NCBI RefSeq assembly: GCF_041262525.1
Contig: NZ_JBGCCK010000005.1
Coordinates: 1 to 64,000, forward strand
Source: Streptacidiphilus sp041262525
GTDB lineage: Bacteria > Actinomycetota > Actinomycetes > Streptomycetales > Streptomycetaceae
DNA length: 64,000 bases
Direction of reading: 5' to 3'
Shown: positions 44,128-51,234 of the stretch, piece by piece
Layout: every line of letters begins with the position of its first letter
How positions within the stretch are numbered: the first letter of the stretch is position 1
Translations under genes and position numbers: made by a program
Notes under the pieces: generated by a model
Databases searched by the model: none
What the model was told of the DNA's origin: nothing
The model's input: only the letters and a program-made list of their open reading frames with translations

Positions 44128-44970
44128 TCAGCTCTCCCCGGACTGCGCCGGAACCGTCGCCTCGTTGGGCAGCGCCCCGCCGTAGCGGCGGTCGCGCATC
44201 GCGAACTCCTCACAGGCCCGCCACAGGTCACGGCGGTCGAAGTCCGGCCAGAGCACGTGCTGGAACACCATCTCGGCGTACGCGGACTGCCAGAGCAGGA
44301 AGTTGGACGTGCGCTGCTCGCCGCTCGGGCGGATGAACAGGTCCACGTCCGGCATGTCACGGTGGTACATGTACTTCGCGAAGGTCTTCTCGTTGACCTT
44401 GCCCGGGTCGAGCCGCCCCTCCGCCACGTCCTTGGCCAGCGCCGCCGCCGCGTCGGCGATCTCGGCGCGGCCTCCGTAGTTGACGCACATGTAGAGGGTC
44501 ATCGCGTCGTTGTCGCGGGTCATCTCCTCGGCGACCTGGAGCTCCTGCACGACGGACTTCCACAGCTTGGGCATGCGGCCGGCCCAGCGGATCCGGATGC
44601 CCATGTCGTTCATCTCGTCGCGGCGCCGGTGGATGACGTCGCGGTTGAAGTTCATCAGGAAGCGGACCTCGTCGGGCGAACGCTTCCAGTTCTCGGTGGA
44701 GAAGGCGTAGAGCGAGAGGTTCTTCACGCCCAGCTCGATGCAGCCCTTGAGCACGTCGAGGACGACGGCCTCGCCGACCTTGTGCCCCTCCGTGCGCGGC
44801 AGCCCGCGCTCCTTGGCCCAGCGACCGTTGCCGTCCATGACGATGGCGACGTGTTCGGGGACCAGCTCACCCGGGATCTTGGGCGGCTGCGCGCCGCTCG
44901 GGTGCGGGGTGGGCGGGAGGTACTCCCGGGTTCGCCTGCTGCCGAAGAGTCCGCGCCGTGCCGTAGCCAT
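44128..44970 (-). CDS. uppS: Isoprenyl transferase (undecaprenyl/polyprenyl diphosphate synthase)
   Basis: A 280-residue cis-prenyltransferase extending allylic diphosphates with isopentenyl diphosphate to make the lipid carrier for cell-wall precursors. The catalytic loop HVAIVMDGNGRWA (Asp near residue 46), RTEGHKVG, LYAFSTENWKRS and the C-terminal RPSGEQRTSNFLLWQ are all intact. The N-terminal 35-residue extension is typical of actinobacterial enzymes. It precedes no gene before the convergent zur; recO lies 54 bp upstream on the same strand. Confidence 0.95.
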   Translation of the reverse strand: MATARRGLFGSRRTREYLPPTPHPSGAQPPKIPGELVPEHVAIVMDGNGRWAKERGLPRTEGHKVGEAVVLDVLKGCIELGVKNLSLYAFSTENWKRSPDEVRFLMNFNRDVIHRRRDEMNDMGIRIRWAGRMPKLWKSVVQELQVAEEMTRDNDAMTLYMCVNYGGRAEIADAAAALAKDVAEGRLDPGKVNEKTFAKYMYHRDMPDVDLFIRPSGEQRTSNFLLWQSAYAEMVFQHVLWPDFDRRDLWRACEEFAMRDRRYGGALPNEATVPAQSGES

Positions 44971-45024
44971 GTGCCTCTGCTTCTTCTCTCGATCAGTGGG
45001 CTGCTTCTCCAGTGTGCGGCGTCT

Positions 45025-45771
45025 CTAGTGAGCGACGTACTTGAGAGAACGCAGGCCCCGCTCCAGGTGCCACTGGACGTAGGCGGCGACGAGGCCGCTT
45101 CCCTCCCGGCGGTGCCGGGGCTCGCAGGCGTCCGCGGTCTCCCAGTCGCCGGACAGCAGCGCGCCCAGCAGCGCCAGTGTCTCAGGGGAGGGTACGACAC
45201 TCCCCGGCACCCGGCAGTCGCTGCACAGGGATCCACCGGTCTGCACCGAGAAGAACCGATTCGGCCCGGGAAGACCGCATTTGGCACAGGCCTCGAAGGA
45301 GGGCGCGTAGCCGTTGACCGCGAGCGAGCGCAGCAGGAACGCGTCCAGAACCAGATGCGGCTCGTGCTCGGCACCCGCTAGGGTCCGCAGCGCGCCGATG
45401 AGCAGCAGGTACTGCTGGACGGCGGGCTCGCCCTCGTTCTCGGTGAAGCGCTCGGCCGTCTCCAGCATGGCCGTCGCGGCGGTGTAGCGGTCGTAGTCGT
45501 TGGCTATCCGGCTGCCGTACGGGGCGATCGTCTCGACCTGCGTGAAGAGTGCCAGATGCCGCCCGACCAGCTCGTCCCCCCGGCAGAAGAACTGCACGTC
45601 GACATGGCTGCACGGCTCCAGCCGCGCGCCGAACTTCGACTTGGTCTTGCGCACCCCGCGCGCCACCGCGCGGACCCGGCCGTGCTCCCGGGTCAGGATG
45701 GTGATGATCCGGTCCGCCTCCCCCAGCTTCTGGGTGCGCAGCACCACCCCGTCATCGCGGATCAGACTCAT
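45025..45771 (-). CDS. recO: DNA repair protein RecO
   Basis: A 248-residue recombination mediator that anneals ssDNA and helps RecA load past SSB. An N-terminal OB fold (LIRDDGVVLRTQKLGEADRI, RGVRKTKSKFGARLEPC), a helical middle and a zinc finger with CAKCGLPG and CSDCRV are present. ATG 45771 starts exactly at the OB fold; the open frame further upstream is antisense to nothing useful and is discarded. It is the first of the recO-uppS pair. Confidence 0.95.
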   Translation of the reverse strand: MSLIRDDGVVLRTQKLGEADRIITILTREHGRVRAVARGVRKTKSKFGARLEPCSHVDVQFFCRGDELVGRHLALFTQVETIAPYGSRIANDYDRYTAATAMLETAERFTENEGEPAVQQYLLLIGALRTLAGAEHEPHLVLDAFLLRSLAVNGYAPSFEACAKCGLPGPNRFFSVQTGGSLCSDCRVPGSVVPSPETLALLGALLSGDWETADACEPRHRREGSGLVAAYVQWHLERGLRSLKYVAH

Positions 45772-45824
45772 GCGCCCATTCTCACCCCTCGCGACCGTGC
45801 AAGGGACCTGAGCCCGTCGGCTGC

Positions 45825-46532
45825 TCAGGAACGGGGCGTCCGCGCCGCCGCCGCCAGCGTGGCGTCCGTCTCCTCGCGGCCCAGCCCGAGGCACTGGCCG
45901 ACGACCCGCAGCACGGACCGCTCCGCGGGCCGGTAAGGTCCGTCGGCGAGGGCGATCAGGGCGCCCTGCGTCAGCAGCCTGGTCAGTCCGGGGCCGAGCA
46001 GGTGCGGCGCGAGCGGTTCGATCGCGGTGTGCAGTTCGACGAGGAGGGCTGCACCGCAACCGCAGATGTCGATGCCGACGTCCGCGCCATCCGCGCCGTC
46101 GGCGCTGTCCGGGTCGCCGTCGTCCGAACCGGCCACGGCGAGCTCCGCGAGCAGCTTGGGCGCGTCCAGGTCGGTGTACCCGGCCCCGCGCAGCGCGGTG
46201 ACCGCGGCGTCCCGCACGCCGGGAGCGGCGTCCTGCCCCCCGCTGGCCGCGAGAACAGCGAGGGCGATGGCGTGGTGGGCGTTGCGCAGCATGGCCAGCA
46301 GCAGGCTGGAGGTGGGGTGCGCGAGCGCGTCCATCCCGTAGCGGGCCCGGCAGGAGGTGCACTGCAGGGTGGCCGCGGTGCGACGCAGAGGCAGCAGCGG
46401 GATCCCGGCGACGCGAAGCCAGTTGCGCCCGCGCTGTCTGCGGTAGTTCCGGTCGCCGCCGCAGGCGAGGCAGTAGAACTCCCCAAGCAGCTCGGTGTGC
46501 CACCGGGCTGAGACAGCGACCACGTGCGTCAC
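45825..46532 (-). CDS. TerB-like domain protein with zinc ribbon
   Basis: A 235-residue protein. The N-terminal zinc ribbon has CLACGG and CTSCRAR about 40 residues apart; a helical TerB-like region follows (SLLLAMLRNAHHAIALAVLAA ... LRGAGYTDLDAPKLL ... LTQGALIALADGPYRPAERSVLRVVGQCLGL). TerB domains occur in tellurite-resistance and membrane-stress complexes, but this stand-alone form is unstudied as far as I know. The central linker is Asp/Gly-rich. GTG 46532 with GGAG upstream. It lies 53 bp upstream of recO on the same strand. Confidence 0.75.
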   Translation of the reverse strand: MTHVVAVSARWHTELLGEFYCLACGGDRNYRRQRGRNWLRVAGIPLLPLRRTAATLQCTSCRARYGMDALAHPTSSLLLAMLRNAHHAIALAVLAASGGQDAAPGVRDAAVTALRGAGYTDLDAPKLLAELAVAGSDDGDPDSADGADGADVGIDICGCGAALLVELHTAIEPLAPHLLGPGLTRLLTQGALIALADGPYRPAERSVLRVVGQCLGLGREETDATLAAAARTPRS

Positions 46533-46730
46533 GGCGCGCTCCCGACTGCGTCGACCGGAGCGGCCCCGTCGCTGCTGCCGGCTGACCAATGATGCTGCCA
46601 CGCAGATGACGTGATGTCAGCACCCCCGGCAAGCGCGGATGCCTTTGGGCAGGCGGGGGGGCCTTCGCCCTGATCGGTGGACACGCTGATACTGGATCTG
46701 CTTGATCCGGAGGAAGCGAGAACACCGCCG

Positions 46731-47087
46731 ATGGCGATGAAGGACTACTCGGACGAGTTCAAGGCCGACGCCGTGGCCTTGTACGAGTCCACGCCCGGGG
46801 CGACCTACAAGGACATCGCCGCTGACCTGGGCATCAACAGGGCGACGCTGCGCGAGTGGGTGCTGCGGGACCGCGACCGCCGCGGCATCGCGCCCGCTGA
46901 CGCCCGGCAGGGCGGGACGGCACCGGCTCGGGCAGGACAGTCGCCTGCGTCCGCCGATCCCGACGAGCGGATCCGCCAGTTGGAGGCGCGGGTGGCCGAG
47001 CTTGAGGCGAGCGAGCGGAAGCTGGCCACCGAGCGAGACATCCTGCGGAAGGCAGCCAAGTATTTCGCCGGCGAGACGAACTGGTGA
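46731..47087 (+). CDS. IS3-family transposase OrfA
   Basis: A 118-residue DNA-binding subunit: helix-turn-helix (YSDEFKADAVALYES, YKDIAADLGINRATLREWV) and a C-terminal leucine-zipper-like coiled coil (IRQLEARVAELEASERKLATERDILRKAAKYF). It binds the element ends. The ATG at 46731 or 46737 is likely. The stop overlaps the OrfB start as GTGA. Confidence 0.9.
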   Translation: MAMKDYSDEFKADAVALYESTPGATYKDIAADLGINRATLREWVLRDRDRRGIAPADARQGGTAPARAGQSPASADPDERIRQLEARVAELEASERKLATERDILRKAAKYFAGETNW

Positions 47088-47977
47088 GCTGCTTCCAGTT
47101 CGTCCACGACCACCGGGACGCCTACGAGGTGAAGCGGCTGTGCCAGGTCCTGGACGTCAACCGTTCCAGCTACTACAAGTGGCTGGCCGGGGCCGACGCC
47201 AGAGAAGCTCGTCGACGCCAGGACCGGGTCCTGGCCGAAGAGATCCGCCGGATCCACGCCGGTTCCGGCGGCGCCTACGGCTCTCCGAGGGTGACCGCAG
47301 AACTGCGGGACACGGGTGAGCGGGTCAACCACAAGCGGGTCGCCCGGGTCATGCGGACGCACTCCATCGTGGGCATCCGTCTGCGAAGAAGGGTCCGCAC
47401 CACCGTTCCGGACCCGGCGGCAACGACCGTCGCGGACTTGTTCCAGCGGGACTTCAGCGCCCCGGAACCGGGACACAAGTACATGGGCGACATCACGTAT
47501 CTGCCGCTGGCGGGCGGGGAGTTCCTCTACCTGGCGACGGTGTTGGACTGCTTCAGCCGTAAGGTCGTGGGCTGGTCCATCGCCGACCACATGCGCACCG
47601 ACCTGGTCGCCGACGCACTGCGCATGGCGGCCGCGACGCGCGGTGGCCTGGATGGGGCGGTGTTCCACAGCGACCACGGGGCGCAATACGGGTCCCGGGC
47701 TTTCGCCGAGCTGTGCTCGGATCTGGGCGTCACCCAGTCGATGGGCGCCGTCGGCAGCAGCGCGGACAACGCGGCCTGCGAGAGCTTCCACGCCTCCCTG
47801 AAACGCGAGACGCTCCAGGGCGCCGGCAACTTCGGCGACCCCGTCGGTTGCAGGAGGACCGTCTTCGCCTGGCTGACCCGCTACAACACCCGCCGCCGAC
47901 ACTCCGCCAACGGACACCTCAGCCCCAACGACTACGAACACCGACACCACACGGCTAAGCTCACGCTCGCCGCGTGA
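47084..47977 (+). CDS. IS3-family transposase OrfB (DDE integrase)
   Basis: A 297-residue transposase with an N-terminal HTH_21 domain (SSYYKWLAG, YGSPRVTAELRDTGERVNHKRVARVMR) and an rve catalytic core. The DDE triad is complete: Asp in YMGDITYLPL, Asp in VFHSDHGAQY, Glu in NAACESFHASLKRE. It begins with a GTG that overlaps the OrfA stop, so it appears to be made by translational coupling; no slippery A-rich run for -1 frameshifting is seen. Confidence 0.93.
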   Translation: MSCFQFVHDHRDAYEVKRLCQVLDVNRSSYYKWLAGADAREARRRQDRVLAEEIRRIHAGSGGAYGSPRVTAELRDTGERVNHKRVARVMRTHSIVGIRLRRRVRTTVPDPAATTVADLFQRDFSAPEPGHKYMGDITYLPLAGGEFLYLATVLDCFSRKVVGWSIADHMRTDLVADALRMAAATRGGLDGAVFHSDHGAQYGSRAFAELCSDLGVTQSMGAVGSSADNAACESFHASLKRETLQGAGNFGDPVGCRRTVFAWLTRYNTRRRHSANGHLSPNDYEHRHHTAKLTLAA

Positions 47978-48032
47978 CAACCAACCGCGTGTCCACCTTC
48001 ACGGGCGAAGGCCCGGGCAGGTGCACTACCTC

Positions 48033-48167
48033 AGGGGCGCGGGGCTCTGCTCGATGAACCGCGTGCGCGACAACCCACCCTGTGTGGTGGCTCGCCGAAC
48101 GAGCAGGGCCATCCGGACAGGGTGGTTGCTCGCGCGCGCAGTTGATCAAGCAGAGCCTCGCGCCCCT
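48033..48167 (-). repeat. Palindromic intergenic repeat, copy E (variant)
   Basis: A 135-bp variant. The outer arms AGGGGCGCGGGGCTCTGCTC / GAGCAGAGCCTCGCGCCCCT-like pair with two mismatches but read CTCTGCT where other copies have AACTGCG, so the arm matches the half-elements near 39450. The inner core (GAGCAGGGCCATCCGGACAGG, shown in part) is inverted relative to B-D, like copy A. It sits between the IS3 element and the convergent leuA, 25 bp from the leuA stop. Confidence 0.82.
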
Positions 48168-48192
48168 AACGAACTGCGACTTGTCCTAGTGA

Positions 48193-49956
48193 CTAACGCT
48201 GCGCCCTGTTGACCGCAGAGACGATCGCCTTGATCGACGCCCGCACGATGCTCGTGTCGATGCCGACGCCCCAGACGACCTTGCCGTCCACCGCGCACTC
48301 CCAGTACGCCGCCGCCTGCGCGCCCGAGCCCTGGCTCAGCGTGTGCTCCGCGTAGTCCAGGACCCGTACGTCCACGCCGATCTGCGCCAGCGCCGCGACG
48401 AACGCGTCCGCCGGGCCGTTGCCCGTGCCGCGCAGGGTGACGTCCGAGCCGTCGACGACCGCGTCGACCATGATCGTGTCGGTGCCGTCCGCCGTGGAGG
48501 ACGCCTGGTGCGAGCGCAGCTGCACGCGACCCCAGGGAGCGTCCGGCGTGGGCAGGTACTCGTCCTCGAAGACCGACCAGATCTGCTGGGGCGTGACCTC
48601 GCCGCCCTCCGCGTCCGTCTTGGCCTGGATGGTCCGGGAGAACTCGATCTGCATCCGGCGCGGCAGGTCCAGGTTGTGGTCGTTCTTCAGGACGTACGAG
48701 ACACCGCCCTTGCCGGACTGGCTGTTGACCCGGATGACCGCCTCGTACGAGCGGCCCACGTCCTTCGGGTCGATCGGCAGGTACGGGACGCCCCAGGTCT
48801 GCTCGCCGACGGGGATGCCCGCCGCCTTCGCGTCGGCCTCCAGCGCGTCGAAGCCCTTCTTGATCGCATCCTGGTGCGAGCCGGAGAAGGACGTGTAGAC
48901 CAGGTCGCCGACGTAGGGGTGGCGCTCCGGGATCGACATCTGGTTGCAGTACTCCCAGGTGCGCCGGATCTCGTCGATGTTGGACAGGTCGACCTCGGGG
49001 TCGACGCCCTGCGAGAACAGGTTCAGCGCGACGTTGACCAGATCCAGGTTGCCGGTTCGCTCGCCCTGCCCGAACAGGCAGCCCTCGACGCGGTCCGCGC
49101 CGGCCATCACGGCCAGCTCCGCCGAGGCCACGCCGGTGCCGCGGTCGTTGTGCGGGTGCGTGGACAGCGCGACGAACTCGCGGCGGGACAGATTGCGCGA
49201 CATCCACTCGATCTTGTCGGCGTAGACGTTCGGCGTGGAGCGCTCGACCGTCGTCGGCAGGTTCAGGATGATCTCGCGGCCCTCGCTCGGCTGCCAGACG
49301 TCCATGACCGCCTCGCAGACCTCCAGCGCGTAGTCCAGCTCGGTGTCGATGAAGACCTCGGGCGAGTACTGGTAGCCGAAGACCGTGTCCTCGCCCAGGA
49401 TCTTCTCCGCGTACTCCATCACCAGACGGGTGCCGTCGACGGCGATCTGCTTGATCTCGTCCTTGGAGGCGTGGAAGACGACCCGGCGGAACAGCGGCGC
49501 GGTCGCGTTGTACAGGTGGACCGTCGCGCGCGGGGCGCCGCGCAGGGACTCCACCGTGCGCTCGATCAGTTCCTCGCGCGCCTGGGTCAGCACGGAGATG
49601 GTGACGTCCTCGGGGATCGCGCCCTCTTCGATGATGGAGCGCACGAAGTCGAAGTCGGTCGCGCCGGAGGAGGGGAAGCCGACCTCGATCTCCTTGTAGC
49701 CCAGCTTGACCAGCAGGTCGAACATGGCCCGCTTGCGGGCCGGCGACATCGGGTCGATCAGGGCCTGGTTGCCGTCACGCAGGTCCGTGGACAGCCAGCG
49801 GGGGGCCTTGCTGATGACCTTGCTCGGCCAGGTGCGGTCCGGCAGGTCGATCGTGCCGAAGGGAACGTAGCGCTGGAACGGCATCCCGGACGGCTGCTGG
49901 CGCACGCCGGCGGCAGTGATGGGCGTGGGGCGCTCGTTGAAGGGCTGCTGGCTCAT
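48193..49956 (-). CDS. leuA: 2-isopropylmalate synthase
   Basis: A 587-residue enzyme of the long actinobacterial type, condensing acetyl-CoA with 2-ketoisovalerate in the first committed step of leucine synthesis. TIM barrel with the metal/substrate motifs STDLRDGNQALIDP near residue 60 and LSTHPHNDRGTGVASAELA near 262; the C-terminal regulatory domain (SSTADGTDTIMVDAVV, GTGNGPADAFVAAL) binds leucine for feedback inhibition. ATG 49956 with AGGAG upstream. A leucine-rich leader peptide and hairpin precede it. Confidence 0.96.
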   Translation of the reverse strand: MSQQPFNERPTPITAAGVRQQPSGMPFQRYVPFGTIDLPDRTWPSKVISKAPRWLSTDLRDGNQALIDPMSPARKRAMFDLLVKLGYKEIEVGFPSSGATDFDFVRSIIEEGAIPEDVTISVLTQAREELIERTVESLRGAPRATVHLYNATAPLFRRVVFHASKDEIKQIAVDGTRLVMEYAEKILGEDTVFGYQYSPEVFIDTELDYALEVCEAVMDVWQPSEGREIILNLPTTVERSTPNVYADKIEWMSRNLSRREFVALSTHPHNDRGTGVASAELAVMAGADRVEGCLFGQGERTGNLDLVNVALNLFSQGVDPEVDLSNIDEIRRTWEYCNQMSIPERHPYVGDLVYTSFSGSHQDAIKKGFDALEADAKAAGIPVGEQTWGVPYLPIDPKDVGRSYEAVIRVNSQSGKGGVSYVLKNDHNLDLPRRMQIEFSRTIQAKTDAEGGEVTPQQIWSVFEDEYLPTPDAPWGRVQLRSHQASSTADGTDTIMVDAVVDGSDVTLRGTGNGPADAFVAALAQIGVDVRVLDYAEHTLSQGSGAQAAAYWECAVDGKVVWGVGIDTSIVRASIKAIVSAVNRAQR

Positions 49957-50034
49957 GGTGGGTAATCTCCTGCGAGTCGTCGCTCCGAGAGGCGGCCGAC
50001 GACTGCGGCATCCAGAAACGCGCAGCACCCACCC

Positions 50035-50080
50035 CCGCGGCGAGGGAGTCGGCCTCGATTAACTCGGGCCCTCGCCGCGG
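50035..50080 (-). promoter_or_regulatory. leuA leader hairpin (attenuator-like)
   Basis: CCGCGGCGAGGG and CCCTCGCCGCGG (50035-50046 and 50069-50080) pair perfectly over 12 bp in the leuA leader. The 5' arm of the RNA lies within the leader peptide frame (codons after the Leu run), so a ribosome stalled at the leucine codons would change whether this stem forms. There is no clear U-tract. Confidence 0.72.
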
Positions 50081-50109
50081 CAGCTAAGAAGAAGCAGCCC
50101 GTAACGCAT
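50059..50109 (-). CDS. leuL: Leucine-rich leader peptide of leuA
   Basis: A 16-codon frame, MRYGLLLLSCRGEGPS and TAA, ending about 100 bp before leuA. The four consecutive leucines are coded CTG-CTT-CTT-CTT, and CTT is a rare codon in this GC-rich DNA, which would sharpen sensitivity to charged tRNA-Leu. The frame overlaps the hairpin at 50035-50080. Position, composition and structure fit transcription attenuation of leuA, as described for branched-chain and tryptophan genes in Streptomyces. Confidence 0.8.
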   Translation of the reverse strand: MRYGLLLLSCRGEGPS

Positions 50110-50118
50110 GATGCTGCC

Positions 50119-50147
50119 AGAGTAACCCAAGCCGCGCGGAGGTCTAA
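50119..50147 (-). promoter_or_regulatory. leuA promoter
   Basis: On the minus strand, -35 TTAGAC (50147-50142), a 17-bp spacer and -10 TACTCT (50124-50119). The leader-peptide ATG is nine bases after the -10, so the leader transcript starts at or within a few bases of the ATG. Confidence 0.65.
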
Positions 50148-50263
50148 GCGCCTCCCGCGAGTATTCCGCTCTGTGAGACGAGGCAGCCGGGGGGCGAAGT
50201 CAAGACAGAGTCAAGACCCTGAGGCACTCCTCTTTCGTCGCTCCTCGGAGCACACTGATTACT

Positions 50264-50530
50264 ATGCGCATCATGGTCACCCGTACGGGCGGGTTCACCG
50301 CGATCGAACACCGGGCTCTGCTGGACACGGAGGGGCGCCCGGACGCCCCCCACATACACGCCATGGTGCGCGAGGCCCTGGGCGCCTGCGGGCGCAGCCC
50401 GTCGCTCGGCGTCCCGGACGGCTTCCACTACGCGATCACTGTGAACGGGCGCCCGACGGGCTACTGCGCCGATCCGCAATTGACGTCCAGTCAGCGATCG
50501 CTGATCACTCTGGTGCTGAACGGCAGCTGA
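50264..50530 (+). CDS. Emfourin-like protease inhibitor family protein
   Basis: An 88-residue protein resembling emfourin, the proteinaceous inhibitor of the M4 protease protealysin: MRIMVTRTGGFTAIEHRALLD at the N-terminus, then PDGFHYAITVNGR and SSQRSLITLVLNG. Emfourin genes usually neighbour a protealysin-like metalloprotease gene; none is present in the window. The product is cytosolic with no signal peptide. ATG 50264. The assignment is from sequence pattern and should be treated as probable. Confidence 0.7.
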   Translation: MRIMVTRTGGFTAIEHRALLDTEGRPDAPHIHAMVREALGACGRSPSLGVPDGFHYAITVNGRPTGYCADPQLTSSQRSLITLVLNGS

Positions 50531-50564
50531 CGCACGGCCGGGCCCTGGGCGCTCCGTGCAAAAT

Positions 50565-50609
50565 TGCAGAGATTTCTCTGCAGAGGACTCTTTGCAGAGA
50601 AGCCTCTGC
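50565..50609. promoter_or_regulatory. Operator array with repeated GCAGAG/CTCTGC half sites
   Basis: TGCAGAG-ATTT-CTCTGCA (50565-50582) and GCAGAG-AAGC-CTCTGC (50594-50609) are two dyads whose centres are 28 bp apart, nearly three helical turns, so they face the same side of the DNA. The junction CTCTGCAGAG is itself palindromic. It ends 16 bp before the ArsR-type regulator start and is probably its autoregulatory site. Confidence 0.68.
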
Positions 50610-50625
50610 GGTGTAGCTTCTTGCC

Positions 50626-51234
50626 ATGAGCAAGGAAGAGCACGCCGAACCCACCGCCGAACCCACCGCCGAACCCCCGCGCACCCTCGATCCGCGCAGC
50701 CTGCGAGCGCTGGCCCACCCCCTGCGGATGCGGCTGCTCGAGCTGCTCACCGAGGGCCCCGCCACCGGCACGATGCTGGCCGAGCGCGTCGGCGAGAGCA
50801 CCGGCACCGTCAGCTGGCACCTGCGCAACCTCGCGCAGCACGGCTACATCGAGGAGGACCGGGGCCGGGGCAGCAAGCGCGAGCGCTGGTGGCGTCGGGT
50901 CGAGACGGCGACCGTGGTCAACACCGCGGAGCATCGCGGTGACCCGGAGGCCCGCGCCGCGCTGTCCGTCTATCTCCAGGAGACGGTGCAGCTCCAGTTC
51001 CGGCGAGTCAGCGACTACCTCAGCCAGGAATGGCCGGAGGACTGGCGCGGCACCGGCAATGTCTCCGACTTCAGCCTCCGCCTCCCTCCCGAGCGACTCC
51101 GCGAGCTCAACGCGGAGCTGATGGCCGTCGTCGAGCGCTACCGGCCCTCCGCCGACACGTTGCCCGAGCCGGGCGCACTGCCGGTCACCGTCCAGTTCCA
51201 GACCTTTCCGAGAAGGGAAACCGACGCATCATGA
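50626..51234 (+). CDS. ArsR-type winged-helix regulator with C-terminal extension
   Basis: A 202-residue regulator. After an acidic AEPTAEPTAEPP repeat, the HTH_20/ArsR domain covers about residues 24-90 (LRALAHPLRMRLLELLTEG, STGTVSWHLRNLAQHGYIEED, a clear wing RGRGSKRERWWR). The C-terminal half (LQETVQLQFRRVSDYLSQEW) is helical and of unknown ligand specificity. It has no obvious metal cysteines. Cotranscribed with the MFS exporter (ATGA overlap), which it likely controls. Confidence 0.88.
   Translation: MSKEEHAEPTAEPTAEPPRTLDPRSLRALAHPLRMRLLELLTEGPATGTMLAERVGESTGTVSWHLRNLAQHGYIEEDRGRGSKRERWWRRVETATVVNTAEHRGDPEARAALSVYLQETVQLQFRRVSDYLSQEWPEDWRGTGNVSDFSLRLPPERLRELNAELMAVVERYRPSADTLPEPGALPVTVQFQTFPRRETDAS

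Larger units (their letters stand above)
46659..48014 (+). mobile_element. IS3-family insertion sequence, 1356 bp
   Basis: Terminal inverted repeats of 28 bp (46659-46686 and 47987-48014) share GGGCCTTCGCCC, then a 5-bp mismatched block, then GGTGGACACGC, 23 of 28 matching. A 3-bp GGG flanks both ends, compatible with a target duplication of the IS3 family. It contains two intact ORFs and looks complete. It is inserted between the TerB-like gene and repeat E, 19 bp from the latter. The composition is close to that of the chromosome. Confidence 0.88.

Noticed and set aside
47060..47100. -1 programmed frameshift between IS3 OrfA and OrfB
   Set aside because: No A6G-like slippery run; the ORFs overlap as GTGA with a start codon for OrfB.
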